Positions 28,827 to 38,291 of a DNA stretch of 64,000 nt are shown here, piece after piece (position 1 is the first letter of the stretch; the number at the start of each line of letters is the position of its first letter). The position numbers were made by a program, and so were the translations under genes. Source of the stretch: Candidatus Kryptoniota bacterium. GTDB lineage: Bacteria; Bacteroidota; Ignavibacteria; Kryptoniales; JAKASW01. The notes below the pieces were generated by a model that saw only the letters and a list, made by a program, of their open reading frames with translations, was not told the DNA's origin and did not search any database. Location: assembly GCA_036567965.1 (NCBI GenBank), contig DATCTN010000012.1, forward strand, positions 96,447-160,446. The letters are read 5' to 3'.

Positions 28827-29151
28827 TTGAAGCTGGGGTGAACTTAGGACGTCGGATATCTGAACGGTTTGCTTTTTAAACATTCTTTCCTGATATTTTT
28901 GCGTATTAGTCACGATGAGAATTAGCAGCGGCGGTGCCCACACTGCCGCGGATCAGCGACTTCAATCTTCACCAACTTAGAAAAGACTTATCGGTTCAGA
29001 TAAGCATTGCTATTGCAGGCGTACACTCGACGGATTTACGGGCGGGAGGCCGGCACGACCCCCGTCGTACAACAAGAAAGGACGATAGCTTAGTGAATGG
29101 CATCGCAGGTTTCTCCCCGGTTTGCCAAATCCAGGCGGGAGCGATCTTAAA
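28827..29151 (+). other. structured intergenic region upstream of the folate cyclo-ligase gene
   Basis: No protein gene seen. A strong hairpin, GCGGCGGTG (28928-28936) pairing with CACTGCCGC (28941-28949) through a CCCA loop and one G-T pair, lies about 30 bp after an AT-rich stretch; ACGAC and GTCGT make a second small stem near 29056-29069. In many bacteria the 6S RNA gene sits just before the 5-formyltetrahydrofolate cyclo-ligase gene, so a small RNA here is possible. The sequence alone does not prove it. Confidence 0.35.
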
Positions 29152-29727
29152 TTGACTTCTAAAGAAGACATAAGAAAATCGATTTTGAAAATCAGGGAAG
29201 AGCTGAGCGAGGAAGAAGCGCTGCAAAGGAGTAAACTTGTGCTCATGCGACTCGAGAATATGCCTGAGTACAGGAACGCCGGGCTCGTGCACACCTACCT
29301 ATCATCAAGACCAAATGAAGTCGATACAATCATGCTGGTCGCAAGATCGTACGCGCGCGGAAAACGCATTGCGGTACCCGTTATCACGGACAAAAAGGAA
29401 AGGAAGCTGGAAACCTCGGAACTTATCGATCTCGGTGATCTCACCGAAGGTCCGTTCCATATCAAGGAACCAAAAGTTTTCTCACCTGTACCGCTCGAAG
29501 AGGTCGACATCTTCATCATCCCGGCGGTTGCAGTCGACAGGTCGGGCAATAGGATCGGTTCAGGGTTCGGCTATTACGATAATTATCTTCACTCACAAAA
29601 GAAGCCGATCGTCGCACTTGTTTACAAATTTCAAGTTGTCGATAGCATAGAACCCTTGGAGACTGACGTCAAAGTCGATTACATCGTCACAGAGGATGAA
29701 ATCATAAAGACTAACGCCCGCGCCTGA
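29152..29727 (+). CDS. 5-formyltetrahydrofolate cyclo-ligase
   Basis: Converts 5-formyl-THF to 5,10-methenyl-THF with ATP, recycling folate. The 191-residue form starts at a TTG (29152) with GGGAG 10 nt ahead. The frame extends to a TTG at 29122 with no better site. Family segments: KEDIRKSILKIREELS at the N-terminus, FHIKEPK near residue 101 and PAVAVDRSGNRIGSGFGYYDNYL near 123-145, the ATP and folate-binding loop. PspC-domain genes follow after 29 bp. Confidence 0.9.
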   Translation: MTSKEDIRKSILKIREELSEEEALQRSKLVLMRLENMPEYRNAGLVHTYLSSRPNEVDTIMLVARSYARGKRIAVPVITDKKERKLETSELIDLGDLTEGPFHIKEPKVFSPVPLEEVDIFIIPAVAVDRSGNRIGSGFGYYDNYLHSQKKPIVALVYKFQVVDSIEPLETDVKVDYIVTEDEIIKTNARA

Positions 29728-29756
29728 AGAAGCCGAAACGAGTCGGCATCAGTAAT

Positions 29757-30437
29757 ATGGAAGAACATTCCTCCCAACTTTCGACCCTGAAACTCTTCAA
29801 ATCCAATTCGGACAAAATAATCGACGGGGTTTGTGGCGGACTGGCGGTAAGTTTCCGCACTGACGCGAATGTCGTGAGGCTTGTCCTAATCGCGTATACA
29901 TTAATGAACGCAGCAGGTGGAGCGCTTTTCTACCTTGTTGCCATGGTTATAATCCCTCGGGCCGAAACAGGGGCACCCGAACGGGTGACGGAACAAGAAA
30001 CCTCCGAACCTGGAATCGGCTCGGTCGGGATGGCGGGTCTGGTTGTCGGCACTGTTATCATGTTAATCGGGCTCGGACTCCTTTTCAAAATTTTCGACTT
30101 GCTTTCGATTTCCTCTCTATGGGTTTCATTCGGTCGGCTTGCGCTGCCCATAATCTTTATCCTGATCGGCGGGGCTCTGCTGCTTGAAAAGGATCCGGGA
30201 CATCAAGATGTTGAAGTGAACCGTAATCCGGACGCGTCCGGGCATGAGCAAAGGAAGCTTGTGAGGATGTCGCGAGACAAGAAAATATCCGGCGTTTGCG
30301 GCGGATTCGCGGAATATTTTCGGACGGATCCGACGCTTGCTAGACTCCTGTGTGTCCTCCTGGCATTCGCTTCGCTCGGTCTTGCTCTCGTGCTTTATGT
30401 CGCTTGCGCGATGGTGATCCCAAAGGAGGAAATGTGA
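29757..30437 (+). CDS. protein with two PspC domains
   Basis: A 226-residue membrane protein with two PspC (phage-shock-protein C) modules: KSNSDKIIDGVCGGLAVSF at residue 14-32 and SRDKKISGVCGGFAEYF at 170-186, each followed by a hydrophobic helix ending in a VIIPRAE or VIPKEEM motif. Two further hydrophobic helices lie between. PspC proteins take part in envelope stress sensing at the inner membrane. The next gene, 16 bp on, is another small membrane protein often seen with PspC. Confidence 0.9.
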   Translation: MEEHSSQLSTLKLFKSNSDKIIDGVCGGLAVSFRTDANVVRLVLIAYTLMNAAGGALFYLVAMVIIPRAETGAPERVTEQETSEPGIGSVGMAGLVVGTVIMLIGLGLLFKIFDLLSISSLWVSFGRLALPIIFILIGGALLLEKDPGHQDVEVNRNPDASGHEQRKLVRMSRDKKISGVCGGFAEYFRTDPTLARLLCVLLAFASLGLALVLYVACAMVIPKEEM

Positions 30438-30453
30438 CAGGCCCGGAGCAAGG

Positions 30454-30975
30454 ATGAAGAAGACCCCCGTCAGGTTGGTCATTGGAATCGGTCTACTAGC
30501 AGTTGGCGTTCTCCTCTTGATCGAACGGGCTGGCGTTGTGCGGTTCGATCTTATGAAGCTGGTCGGTTATGTTCTTCTCCTCGCAGGCGGGTTCCACGCT
30601 GTGACAGGATTTGGTGCGGCCGACCGTAAGCGAATTCTGTGGGGCTCGATTGTGTTTCTGATAGCGGTGCTTACCTTATTCATGTCTTATGGTCTGGTTC
30701 CGGCTTCGTGGGATCAGACATGGCCGTCTGTACTTGTGATTCCCGGACTTGCGCTGCTCATGGTCTATTTTTCGGACCTCCGAGATTTCGCGCTGCTTGC
30801 CGTGTCGGCGTTCTTTGTGTCTTTGGGAATCGTCGGACTCATATTGGTCAAAGGTGAAGTCACACTCGGCGGGAGCATTGAAGACACCGTCACTGCTGCG
30901 CTTCCAGTAGCAATAATCATCGCCGGCGTTTATGTTTTCAGAAGGTCGCTCACCGGCAGGAACGACCCCCACTGA
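30454..30975 (+). CDS. LiaF-like/DUF5668-type small membrane protein
   Basis: A 173-residue protein with five to six predicted transmembrane helices (LVIGIGLLAVGVLLLIE, LVGYVLLLAGGFHAV, ILWGSIVFLIAVLTLF, WPSVLVIPGLALLMVYF and two more) and almost no soluble part. Such hydrophobic repeats accompany PspC and LiaF-type envelope stress genes. The family assignment is by pattern and context, not by a signature. Confidence 0.7.
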   Translation: MKKTPVRLVIGIGLLAVGVLLLIERAGVVRFDLMKLVGYVLLLAGGFHAVTGFGAADRKRILWGSIVFLIAVLTLFMSYGLVPASWDQTWPSVLVIPGLALLMVYFSDLRDFALLAVSAFFVSLGIVGLILVKGEVTLGGSIEDTVTAALPVAIIIAGVYVFRRSLTGRNDPH

Positions 30976-31067
30976 CAGGATTTGGCCGGCTTTTACCTGG
31001 ATGTTCTTGACCCTGGAACCGGCTGACGCCGCTGCATTTTGTTGGACTTGTTATCAAGGAGATCGCC

Positions 31068-32210
31068 ATGACGAACTCTTCATTCACTTGGCTGATAGTT
31101 ATGCTAGTCTCTATTTCTGCTCATGGTCAGACTCTCAAGTCTCAACTCGAACTCTTCACCCGCACTCATCACGTCCCGGAAGGCGTTTCTGATTTCAACC
31201 CGGTCTTTCATCTTCTACCGATCAATCAGGATACCACTCTCGTTTGCTGGAGTTTCTCGACCACTTCGTATATCGAATCTGAAATGAGAAGACTTGGACT
31301 TGACACGCCCAGACTTTCCGTGATGTATCCTGTCTACTGCGTGTTCCTCGAGAAAGCAAAACGGTTTGTGGAGACGCGCGGCAAGTCGCGTTTCGCACCG
31401 GGCGATCTCTTTACAGGCGTGTGGAACACCATCCAGAAGTACGGCGAGATCCCGATGGACGATTATCGGGGTCAGGCAATCTACTGCGCTACATTTAACC
31501 AGCAGCCGATGTACATCGAATTGACGGACTACATGGAGATGGTGAAGACTGCCTCGTACTGGAACGAAGACTCCGTTGTCAGTCATGTCAGACATGTTCT
31601 CAACAAGTATATGGGCGAACCTCCCTCGCAGTTCAACTACAAAGGTAAAGCATACACACCGGAGACGTTCCTGAGTCAAGTGGTGACACTTCCCTGGGAC
31701 GAATATATCAAAGTCACTTCATTTGAGTACGCGCCATTCTACACCTTCACGCAACTTCGCGTGCCGGACAATTGGGCGCACGACAGCAGCTACTTTAATG
31801 TTCCTCTCGATCTCTACTTCAGGTCAATCAAGGGCGCTCTGGAGCATGGGTACTCGGTGGCAATCGACGCCGATATTTCCGAACCGAGTTATGAAATTGA
31901 AAAGGGGATAGGAATAATCCCTGAGTTTGATATCTCAATAAAAGACATCGGCCAGGATTCGCGCGAGTTCCGATTTGAGAACGGCACTACTACCGACGAT
32001 CATCTTGTCCAGGCGGTTGCCTGTGAGAATTCTTCCGGTGATGAATGGTTCCTTCTTAAAGATTCGTGGAGGACTGCGTGGGAGGGGAATCATAAAGGGT
32101 ATTCATATTTTCACGAATCGTACATGAAATTGAAGACTCTTTCCTTTCTCGTAAACCTGAACGCGGTTCCGGAGATAAAAGAAATGCTGGGCCACCGCAG
32201 ATCCGAGTGA
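31068..32210 (+). CDS. C1B-like cysteine peptidase (bleomycin hydrolase type), exported
   Basis: A 380-residue papain-fold peptidase with a signal peptide (TWLIVMLVSISAHG). The catalytic Cys is in TLVCWSFSTTSYIESEM near residue 56, and the catalytic His is in TTDDHLVQAVACE near 307. The third position, normally Asn in NSW, reads LLKDSWRTAWEG near 325, so Asp replaces Asn. The C-terminal NHKGYSYFHESYMKLKTLSF is typical of the bacteroidal C1B group. It stands alone between PspC-type genes and an MFS gene. Activity with the Asp variant is uncertain. Confidence 0.88.
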   Translation: MTNSSFTWLIVMLVSISAHGQTLKSQLELFTRTHHVPEGVSDFNPVFHLLPINQDTTLVCWSFSTTSYIESEMRRLGLDTPRLSVMYPVYCVFLEKAKRFVETRGKSRFAPGDLFTGVWNTIQKYGEIPMDDYRGQAIYCATFNQQPMYIELTDYMEMVKTASYWNEDSVVSHVRHVLNKYMGEPPSQFNYKGKAYTPETFLSQVVTLPWDEYIKVTSFEYAPFYTFTQLRVPDNWAHDSSYFNVPLDLYFRSIKGALEHGYSVAIDADISEPSYEIEKGIGIIPEFDISIKDIGQDSREFRFENGTTTDDHLVQAVACENSSGDEWFLLKDSWRTAWEGNHKGYSYFHESYMKLKTLSFLVNLNAVPEIKEMLGHRRSE

Positions 32211-32285
32211 ACAAGCTTTTCAAATTCCACTTCTCGCCAGCTCGAGCGTTCACGTGACCGGCTCAGCGTTAGAAAGGTCGATCGA

Positions 32286-33557
32286 ATGCTCCTAAATGAG
32301 TATGACAAGCCGACCAGGGCTCATTACGAGATCCTGTTCATGAGCTGGGCTGGATGGGTATTCGATTTCTACAGCCTCATTCTTTTCACTTTTCTCATTA
32401 TCCCGATTAGCGCCGAGTTCGGCCTCTCTAATGTGTCACGATCATATATTATTGGCGCATCTCTCGCCGCCACAGCTGTCGGTGGCGTCATTATGGGAGT
32501 CTTATCCGATCGATATGGACGAAGGAAAGTGCTGCAGTGGACAATCCTGACTTACAGCTTCGGAACTTTTCTTTGCGGATTCTCGAATGGATTCGTTTGG
32601 TTGCTTGCCTTCAGCATCGTTACTGGGCTGGGGGTAGGCGGTGAGTGGGCGACGGGTCAAACATATGTTGGGGAGACCTTTCCCCCGGCGGTCAGAGCTC
32701 GATACGCAGCCTTTATGCAAACCGGCGCGCCAATCGGAATTGTGCTCGCTTCGATTGTCGGCGGCTTCCTTCAACCTGTGATCGGATGGAGAAGTTGCTT
32801 TTTGATATCGGTTCTTCCCGCGGTTCTAGTGATATTAATCAGACGGCGATTGCCCGAGTCTGATATCTGGCTCGCCAGGAATCGATTAGTCTCAGAAGGG
32901 AAACTTGATCGCGTGGGATTGGCAAATGAACGCAAGAACAAGTTCCTGGCATTATTTGGCAGGGAGTATAGGAAGCTCTTCATCCAATCGCTCATCCTCG
33001 CGCTCTTTGATATGTCGGCTTACTGGTTCACCTACTCTTGGCTTCCCGGGTATCTGCACGAGCAGCGCCATTTTCCGATGGCGAAATCGGCAGTGTGGAT
33101 GCTCGTCACGCAAGCCGGCGGCCTATTGGGTTATATCTCCTTCGGGTTGGTAGCCGATAAATTTGGTCGACGACCTGCATACTCGGTTTACTCATTCATA
33201 ATGGCAGGCGCCCTCGTGATGATAACTGTCATGTGGAACGTTGCGGTAATATACCCTCCGGTCATATTGGGTTTCATGTTCCTCGTGGGATTCGGTACGG
33301 GAATGTTCAGCGGGTACGGACCGCTTTTCAGCGAGCTATACCCCACTTCTATTCGAAACACCGCGATGGGCTCGGCGTTCAATCTTGCGCGGGGAATCCA
33401 ATTTCTTACACCGGTCGTCATCGCAGTCATAGCCGAGAAATATGGACTGAGTGGCGGCATATCCCTCGCTGCGATTTTCGCCGTCCTCACGGGAATCTGG
33501 ATCTGGACGTTCCCCGAAACTAAAGGGAAGAAGCTCAAGATCGCGGAAAATTTCTGA
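32286..33557 (+). CDS. MFS transporter (metabolite:H+ symporter type)
   Basis: A 423-residue, 12-helix major facilitator. The loop 2-3 motif A is GVLSDRYGRRKVLQW near residue 72, motif B-like GLGVGGEWATGQTYVGE near 113, and the second-half motif A is GLVADKFGRRPAYS near 288. The GGEWATG segment resembles the sialate/aromatic-acid symporter group, but no substrate can be assigned. No catabolic partner genes sit next to it. Confidence 0.88.
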   Translation: MLLNEYDKPTRAHYEILFMSWAGWVFDFYSLILFTFLIIPISAEFGLSNVSRSYIIGASLAATAVGGVIMGVLSDRYGRRKVLQWTILTYSFGTFLCGFSNGFVWLLAFSIVTGLGVGGEWATGQTYVGETFPPAVRARYAAFMQTGAPIGIVLASIVGGFLQPVIGWRSCFLISVLPAVLVILIRRRLPESDIWLARNRLVSEGKLDRVGLANERKNKFLALFGREYRKLFIQSLILALFDMSAYWFTYSWLPGYLHEQRHFPMAKSAVWMLVTQAGGLLGYISFGLVADKFGRRPAYSVYSFIMAGALVMITVMWNVAVIYPPVILGFMFLVGFGTGMFSGYGPLFSELYPTSIRNTAMGSAFNLARGIQFLTPVVIAVIAEKYGLSGGISLAAIFAVLTGIWIWTFPETKGKKLKIAENF

Positions 33558-33965
33558 ACTCGCGGATGGAAAGGAGATCGTCGTCTTCTTCATACACCTC
33601 ATACCTTCTTGCTGGCGAAAGGAATCGATCTTCTCGGTTAACACTGTAGGGCAATTATCACGACTTCCACTTTATTGAAGCAGTATCATTTTTAATTCAC
33701 ATCGAACCTTCTCATGAACCTCTTTCCGGTTGAGGGCTCCCTTCGTGCGTCTTGCAACGACATGGTTTGAATTCGATCCACAAATTCAAAAAAATTCATT
33801 TCCCGCACTTCCAAATCAGCAACAAACGAAATGATTGAAGTGCCATCCATATTCCGTTCTTGAAACAAACCCCCCATTACGTTTATATTTCAACGAGGTC
33901 TGCAAATGGCAGTTCAGTATTCATATCACAGCCTGTTACGCGGCAATACTAATAATTGTTGACGC
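33558..33965 (+). other. intergenic region, nothing firm
   Basis: No supported gene in 408 bp. A 61-codon frame on the minus strand (33692-33877) has a protein-like composition but no ribosome site and no recognisable family, so it is not called. The part before 33966 is AT-rich and may hold the clpS promoter. Confidence 0.4.
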
Positions 33966-34289
33966 ATGGTTTTGCATGTTCCGGAGTACCTTTTGGATAG
34001 TGTCTTCGGCCTATCTGCACTTGAGAAACCGCTTGAAGTCGACGACACTATCACCGAAGTGCAGACTCCCGCAAGAGTCATACTATTCAACGATGATTGG
34101 CACACGTTCGAGGAGGTTATCGGCCAGTTGATAAAGGCACTTGGCTGTTCATCCGAAAAAGCTGAAGCGATCGCATTTGAGGCGCATTCAAATGGGAAGG
34201 CGGCGGCATATGAAGGACCGTTGAATGATTGCCTGAGGGTCAACAGCGTCCTCGAGGAGATCAGTCTCATTACACAAATAGAGATTTGA
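33966..34289 (+). CDS. clpS: ATP-dependent Clp protease adaptor ClpS
   Basis: N-end-rule adaptor that delivers proteins with bulky N-terminal residues to ClpAP. The 107 residues contain the ClpS fold signature: PARVILFNDDWHTFEEVI near residues 35-52, the substrate-pocket helix SEKAEAIAFEAHSNGKA and the C-terminal strand VLEEISLITQIEI. The N-terminal 30 residues are the usual flexible extension. The ATG at 33966 has no obvious ribosome site, so the exact start is open. It ends 3 bp before alaS. Confidence 0.87.
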   Translation: MVLHVPEYLLDSVFGLSALEKPLEVDDTITEVQTPARVILFNDDWHTFEEVIGQLIKALGCSSEKAEAIAFEAHSNGKAAAYEGPLNDCLRVNSVLEEISLITQIEI

Positions 34290-34292
34290 TAG

Positions 34293-36896
34293 ATGAATTC
34301 TAACGAAGTCAGAGAAAGTTTTGTAAAGTTTTTTGAAAGCCACGGGCATAGATTCGTGCCGAGCTCTCCTGTCGTTCCTTACGACGACCCGACGCTTCTC
34401 TTCACGAACGCGGGCATGAACCAGTTCAAGGACATATTTCTCGGAAAAGGGAAACGTGATTATACTCGTGCGGCAAATTACCAGAAATGCATCAGGGTGA
34501 GCGGGAAGCATAACGATCTGGAAGAAGTTGGGCATGACACGTACCATCATACATTCTTCGAGATGTTGGGAAACTGGTCGTTCGGAGATTACTACAAGAA
34601 AGAGGCGATTGGATGGGCATGGGAACTCCTGACGGAAGTCTGGAAACTCCCAAAGGACAAACTCTACGCTACCGTATTTGAAACCGATGACGAGGCAGCG
34701 GATATATGGAAAAGAGTTACAGATATCCCAAATGACCGCGTCCTCAAGTTCGGTGCGAAACACAATTTTTGGGAAATGGGTGAAACCGGGCCTTGCGGAC
34801 CGTGTTCCGAAATACACATCGATCTCGGCGAGGGGTTGTGCTCTAAGAATCACTCGCATCGAGTCAATACCGACGGCTGCGGACGGTTCATCGAGCTTTG
34901 GAATCTTGTCTTCATTCAATATAACCGTAACTCTTCGGGTGAATTGGAGACTCTCCCCGCGAAACACGTTGACACCGGCATGGGGTTCGAGAGGGTCGTC
35001 GCGGTGCTTCAGGGTAAGAATTCGAACTACGACACGGATCTCTTCACCCCGATCATCGAGCGGATTTCGCAGCTTTCCGGAAAAAAATACGAAGGTGAGC
35101 ACAATCAGGTCGCGATGCGCGTTATCGCCGACCACGTTCGTGCTCTCACATTCGCCATCGCGGATAACGCGAACCCGTCGAACGAAGGACGAGGTTATGT
35201 TCTCAGGAGGATATTGAGAAGGGCGTCACGCTATGCGCGCAATCTGGAAATGCACGAGCCGTTCATTTATAAACTCGTGGATGTGCTCGTCACCAAAATG
35301 GGTGGTGCATACCCGGAGATCGCGAAGGCACAAAGGAGAATTGCCGACGTCATAAAGTCTGAAGAGGAGAATTTCAATCTGACTCTCGACCGCGGTCTCG
35401 AGATATTCGAGGACGTTGTCGGCAGGATTCGCACCGCCGGCCGAAAAGTAATTCCAGGTGAAGATGTCTTCAAGTTGTACGATACTTACGGTTTTCCCGC
35501 CGATCTCACGAGCCTGATTGCGAATGAACGCGGACTCTCGATTGATTCGGCAGGGTTCGAGAAGCTGATGCAGGTACAGCAGGAAAGATCGCGGACCGCA
35601 GGCAGAAAAAACGTGAATGTGATCCTGCCGGATGACGGCACTCTTAAACAACTCGTCGGCAATTCGAAGACCGAGTTTACAGGTTATGATTCGACTGAAG
35701 ACCGCGCGAAAGTCGTCGGGATGAAGAAAGTCGGGAACGAAGACTACGTCCTTCTCGACAGGACGCCATTTTACGCTGAATCAGGAGGGCAGGTCGACGA
35801 TACCGGGAACCTCATCGCGGGTGGAAGAGAAATTCCGATTCTCGATCTTGTAAAAGTCGATGACCGCATTGTTCACGTCGTCGATGGTAATCCGGGCGAC
35901 ACACTCCATTCCGGTGAGGAAGTCTTTGCGAAAGTGGACGCGAAGCGCAGGCTTGAGATCATGCGCAACCACAGCGCCACGCATCTTTTACACGCAGCTC
36001 TCAGAAAAGTTCTCGGCACCCACGTCCACCAGGCCGGCTCTCTCGTGGACCCGAATCACCTCAGGTTCGATTTTGCACATCATAAAAAAGTGACGCCCGA
36101 AGAGTTGAGAGAGATCGAAAACATAGTGAACGATAAAGTACTCGAACGTATTGAACTCTTGCATCACAGAAATATCCCTTATGAGCAGGCGAAGAAGATG
36201 GGTGCCCTTGCTTTCTTCGGAGACAAATACGGCGACAAAGTAAATGTTGTCCAGTTCGGCGACTTCTCGATGGAATTCTGTGGTGGAACGCATGTCCGGA
36301 ACACAAGCGAAATAGGTATCTTCAAGGTGACCAGCGAGTCGAGTATTGCAAGCGGTGTGCGCCGCGTCGAAGCCGTAACTGGAACAGGCGTAGAACACGT
36401 GATCTCGGACTTGAAGAGTCAGATCCAGGAGAAAGAAAAGGAAAGTGAAGAATTATCCGAACGCATCAAGGCTCTCGAACAGGAGCTGAACGATCATAGA
36501 TATAAGATTGCGGTCGACAGGATTGAACAGCTTATCAGGGAAGGTAACGGTCGGACAGAAATCGATGGCGTGAAGATTTTTTGCGCGCATATTGACGTAA
36601 GTTCAGATGAAGAATTGAAAGAGCTGGCTGACCACGTCAGATCCAAATCGATCGCTTCCGTGATCGTACTTGGAAGCAGGATCCGCGACAAAGTAAGCCT
36701 GGTAGCGGTCGTTTCTGCTGCCGCGATCGGCGAAAAGAAATTGCATGCCGGAAAAATCGTCGGTGAGGTCGCACGGAAAGTCGGCGGCGGCGGCGGCGGC
36801 AGACCTGATTTCGCGACGGCCGGAGGCAAGGACCAATCGAAAATTGATGAAGCTCTAAAAAGCGTTCCTGAAATCGTCAGACAATACTTAAAATAG
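34293..36896 (+). CDS. alaS: alanyl-tRNA synthetase
   Basis: Charges tRNA-Ala and edits Ser and Gly mischarges. The 867 residues have the class II core (PVVPYDDPTLLFTNAGMNQF near residue 26-45, GRGYVLRRILRRASRYA near 301), the editing domain zinc ligands RNHSATHLLHAALRKVLG near 557 and CGGTHV near 665, a coiled coil near 710-735 and the C-terminal Gly-rich C-Ala segment with GGGGGGRPDFATAGG near 830. It is full length compared with the family. Only 3 bp separate it from clpS and 7 bp from the next gene. Confidence 0.97.
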   Translation: MNSNEVRESFVKFFESHGHRFVPSSPVVPYDDPTLLFTNAGMNQFKDIFLGKGKRDYTRAANYQKCIRVSGKHNDLEEVGHDTYHHTFFEMLGNWSFGDYYKKEAIGWAWELLTEVWKLPKDKLYATVFETDDEAADIWKRVTDIPNDRVLKFGAKHNFWEMGETGPCGPCSEIHIDLGEGLCSKNHSHRVNTDGCGRFIELWNLVFIQYNRNSSGELETLPAKHVDTGMGFERVVAVLQGKNSNYDTDLFTPIIERISQLSGKKYEGEHNQVAMRVIADHVRALTFAIADNANPSNEGRGYVLRRILRRASRYARNLEMHEPFIYKLVDVLVTKMGGAYPEIAKAQRRIADVIKSEEENFNLTLDRGLEIFEDVVGRIRTAGRKVIPGEDVFKLYDTYGFPADLTSLIANERGLSIDSAGFEKLMQVQQERSRTAGRKNVNVILPDDGTLKQLVGNSKTEFTGYDSTEDRAKVVGMKKVGNEDYVLLDRTPFYAESGGQVDDTGNLIAGGREIPILDLVKVDDRIVHVVDGNPGDTLHSGEEVFAKVDAKRRLEIMRNHSATHLLHAALRKVLGTHVHQAGSLVDPNHLRFDFAHHKKVTPEELREIENIVNDKVLERIELLHHRNIPYEQAKKMGALAFFGDKYGDKVNVVQFGDFSMEFCGGTHVRNTSEIGIFKVTSESSIASGVRRVEAVTGTGVEHVISDLKSQIQEKEKESEELSERIKALEQELNDHRYKIAVDRIEQLIREGNGRTEIDGVKIFCAHIDVSSDEELKELADHVRSKSIASVIVLGSRIRDKVSLVAVVSAAAIGEKKLHAGKIVGEVARKVGGGGGGRPDFATAGGKDQSKIDEALKSVPEIVRQYLK

Positions 36897-36903
36897 GAGG
36901 CTG

Positions 36904-37668
36904 ATGAAGATCTACGACTATCTACTTGAGGTCCGCGAGCAAAACGGAGCAGGTTTCCTGCTTCTCCTCGATCCGGACAAACTCGCCAATGAAGATCTCG
37001 GGCGAGTGGTCAGACATGCGCAGGATGCCGGCGTAGATGCGTTCCTTGTCGGCAGCAGCCTCCTTACACGCGATGTCTTTGAGAAAGTCCTCACAGACAT
37101 GAAAAAGAATTCTAAGATCCCTGTCGTGATTTTTCCGGGAAGCTTGTTCCAGATCTCCGGGCAGGCAGACGCGATCCTGTTCCTCTCCGTCCTGGCCTCG
37201 AGGAACATAGACTTAATAATCGGTAACCATGTGCATGCAGCGCCTCTCATCAAGCAGCACCGGCTCGAGACGATTCCGACGGCGTATCTCCTGGTGGAGT
37301 CTGGAAAGATGACGTCGGCGCATTTCATGTCGGATAGTTTTCCCATCCCGCGCGAGAAACCGGAAATCGCGGCCGCTTACTCAATGGCGGCGGAAATGTT
37401 CGGGATGAAGATGGTCTATCTCGAAGCGGGCAGCGGCGCTCTGTATTCAGTCCCGCCCGAAATGGTGCGAATGGTTTCGAAATCCGTGGGTGTCCCCATC
37501 GCCGTCGGCGGCGGCATCAAGAATCCTGAAACTGCGAACGAATTGGCACGCGCAGGTGCGTCGTTCGTGGTTACGGGGAATTTTTTCGAGGAGGACGGAC
37601 ATGCTGATCTGTTGAAGGAGTTTGCGCGTGCGGTGCATTTCAGAAAACCGCAAGGAGTAATTGTCTGA
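36904..37668 (+). CDS. geranylgeranylglyceryl/heptaprenylglyceryl phosphate synthase (GGGPS/PcrB family)
   Basis: TIM-barrel prenyltransferase joining an isoprenyl diphosphate to glycerol-1-phosphate. Motifs: GFLLLLDPDKLANED near residues 17-31, FLVGSSLLT near 49, VIFPGSL near 75, YLEAGSGALYSVP near 172 (G1P phosphate and substrate site), then VAVGGGIKNPETA near 200 and VVTGNFFEED. The 254-residue length fits the group II enzymes known from archaea and Bacteroidota. Prenyl chain length cannot be read safely. It is coupled to gmhA (TGATG) in a housekeeping operon. Confidence 0.9.
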   Translation: MKIYDYLLEVREQNGAGFLLLLDPDKLANEDLGRVVRHAQDAGVDAFLVGSSLLTRDVFEKVLTDMKKNSKIPVVIFPGSLFQISGQADAILFLSVLASRNIDLIIGNHVHAAPLIKQHRLETIPTAYLLVESGKMTSAHFMSDSFPIPREKPEIAAAYSMAAEMFGMKMVYLEAGSGALYSVPPEMVRMVSKSVGVPIAVGGGIKNPETANELARAGASFVVTGNFFEEDGHADLLKEFARAVHFRKPQGVIV

Positions 37669-38261
37669 TGATCGACCGAAGCAAATTTATCCGTGAGTCA
37701 CTGGAAGAAAGTGCCGCGACAAAAAAGGCGATCCTTAACTCATGCTTCGACCAGATCTCGAGGGCGGTAACAGTGATAAGAGATGCCCTTAAGAACGACA
37801 GGAAGATCCTCTTTTGCGGGAACGGCGGCAGCGCGGCGGATTCCCAACACCTCGCAACTGAATTCACAATTCGACTGAACCACGAAATCAAGCGAAAGGG
37901 ACTTCCCGCGATCTCTCTTACGACCGACACGTCAGCTCTCACGGCAGGCGGAAACGATCTGGGTTTTGAAAATACATATGCGCGCCTTGTCGAAGCGCTC
38001 GGGCGAAACGGAGACGTGATCGTGGTGATCTCCACCAGCGGCAATTCCGAAAATATAATCCGGGCCGCCGATAAAGCGCGGCAACAAGGACTGTTTGTGA
38101 TCGGCTTCCTTGGAAAAGATGGGGGTAGGCTCAAGGCGAAATGCGATCTCCCAATCGTTATCCCTTCGGACAATACTCAGCGCATCCAGGAGGGACATAT
38201 TACAATCGGACATATTATCTCGGAACTTGTTGAGCTGGAGCTGTACGCCGGACAAGCGTGA
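37668..38261 (+). CDS. gmhA: phosphoheptose isomerase (SIS domain)
   Basis: Converts sedoheptulose-7-phosphate to D-glycero-D-manno-heptose-7-phosphate for LPS core heptose. The 197 residues form one SIS domain with FCGNGGSAADSQHLATEF near residues 46-63, the Thr/Asp loop LTTDTSALTAGGND near 84 and VISTSGNSENI near 119, then HITIGHIISELVE at the end (zinc-binding His). It overlaps the GGGPS stop. Other SIS isomerases such as DiaA are close relatives, and the zinc-site residues favour GmhA. Confidence 0.9.
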   Translation: MIDRSKFIRESLEESAATKKAILNSCFDQISRAVTVIRDALKNDRKILFCGNGGSAADSQHLATEFTIRLNHEIKRKGLPAISLTTDTSALTAGGNDLGFENTYARLVEALGRNGDVIVVISTSGNSENIIRAADKARQQGLFVIGFLGKDGGRLKAKCDLPIVIPSDNTQRIQEGHITIGHIISELVELELYAGQA

Positions 38262-38291
38262 TGGTGAATAAACTATAGAGGAGGACTGATC

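Noticed and set aside
33692..33877. 61-codon minus-strand ORF before clpS
   Set aside because: Protein-like composition, but no ribosome site, isolated position and no recognisable motif.
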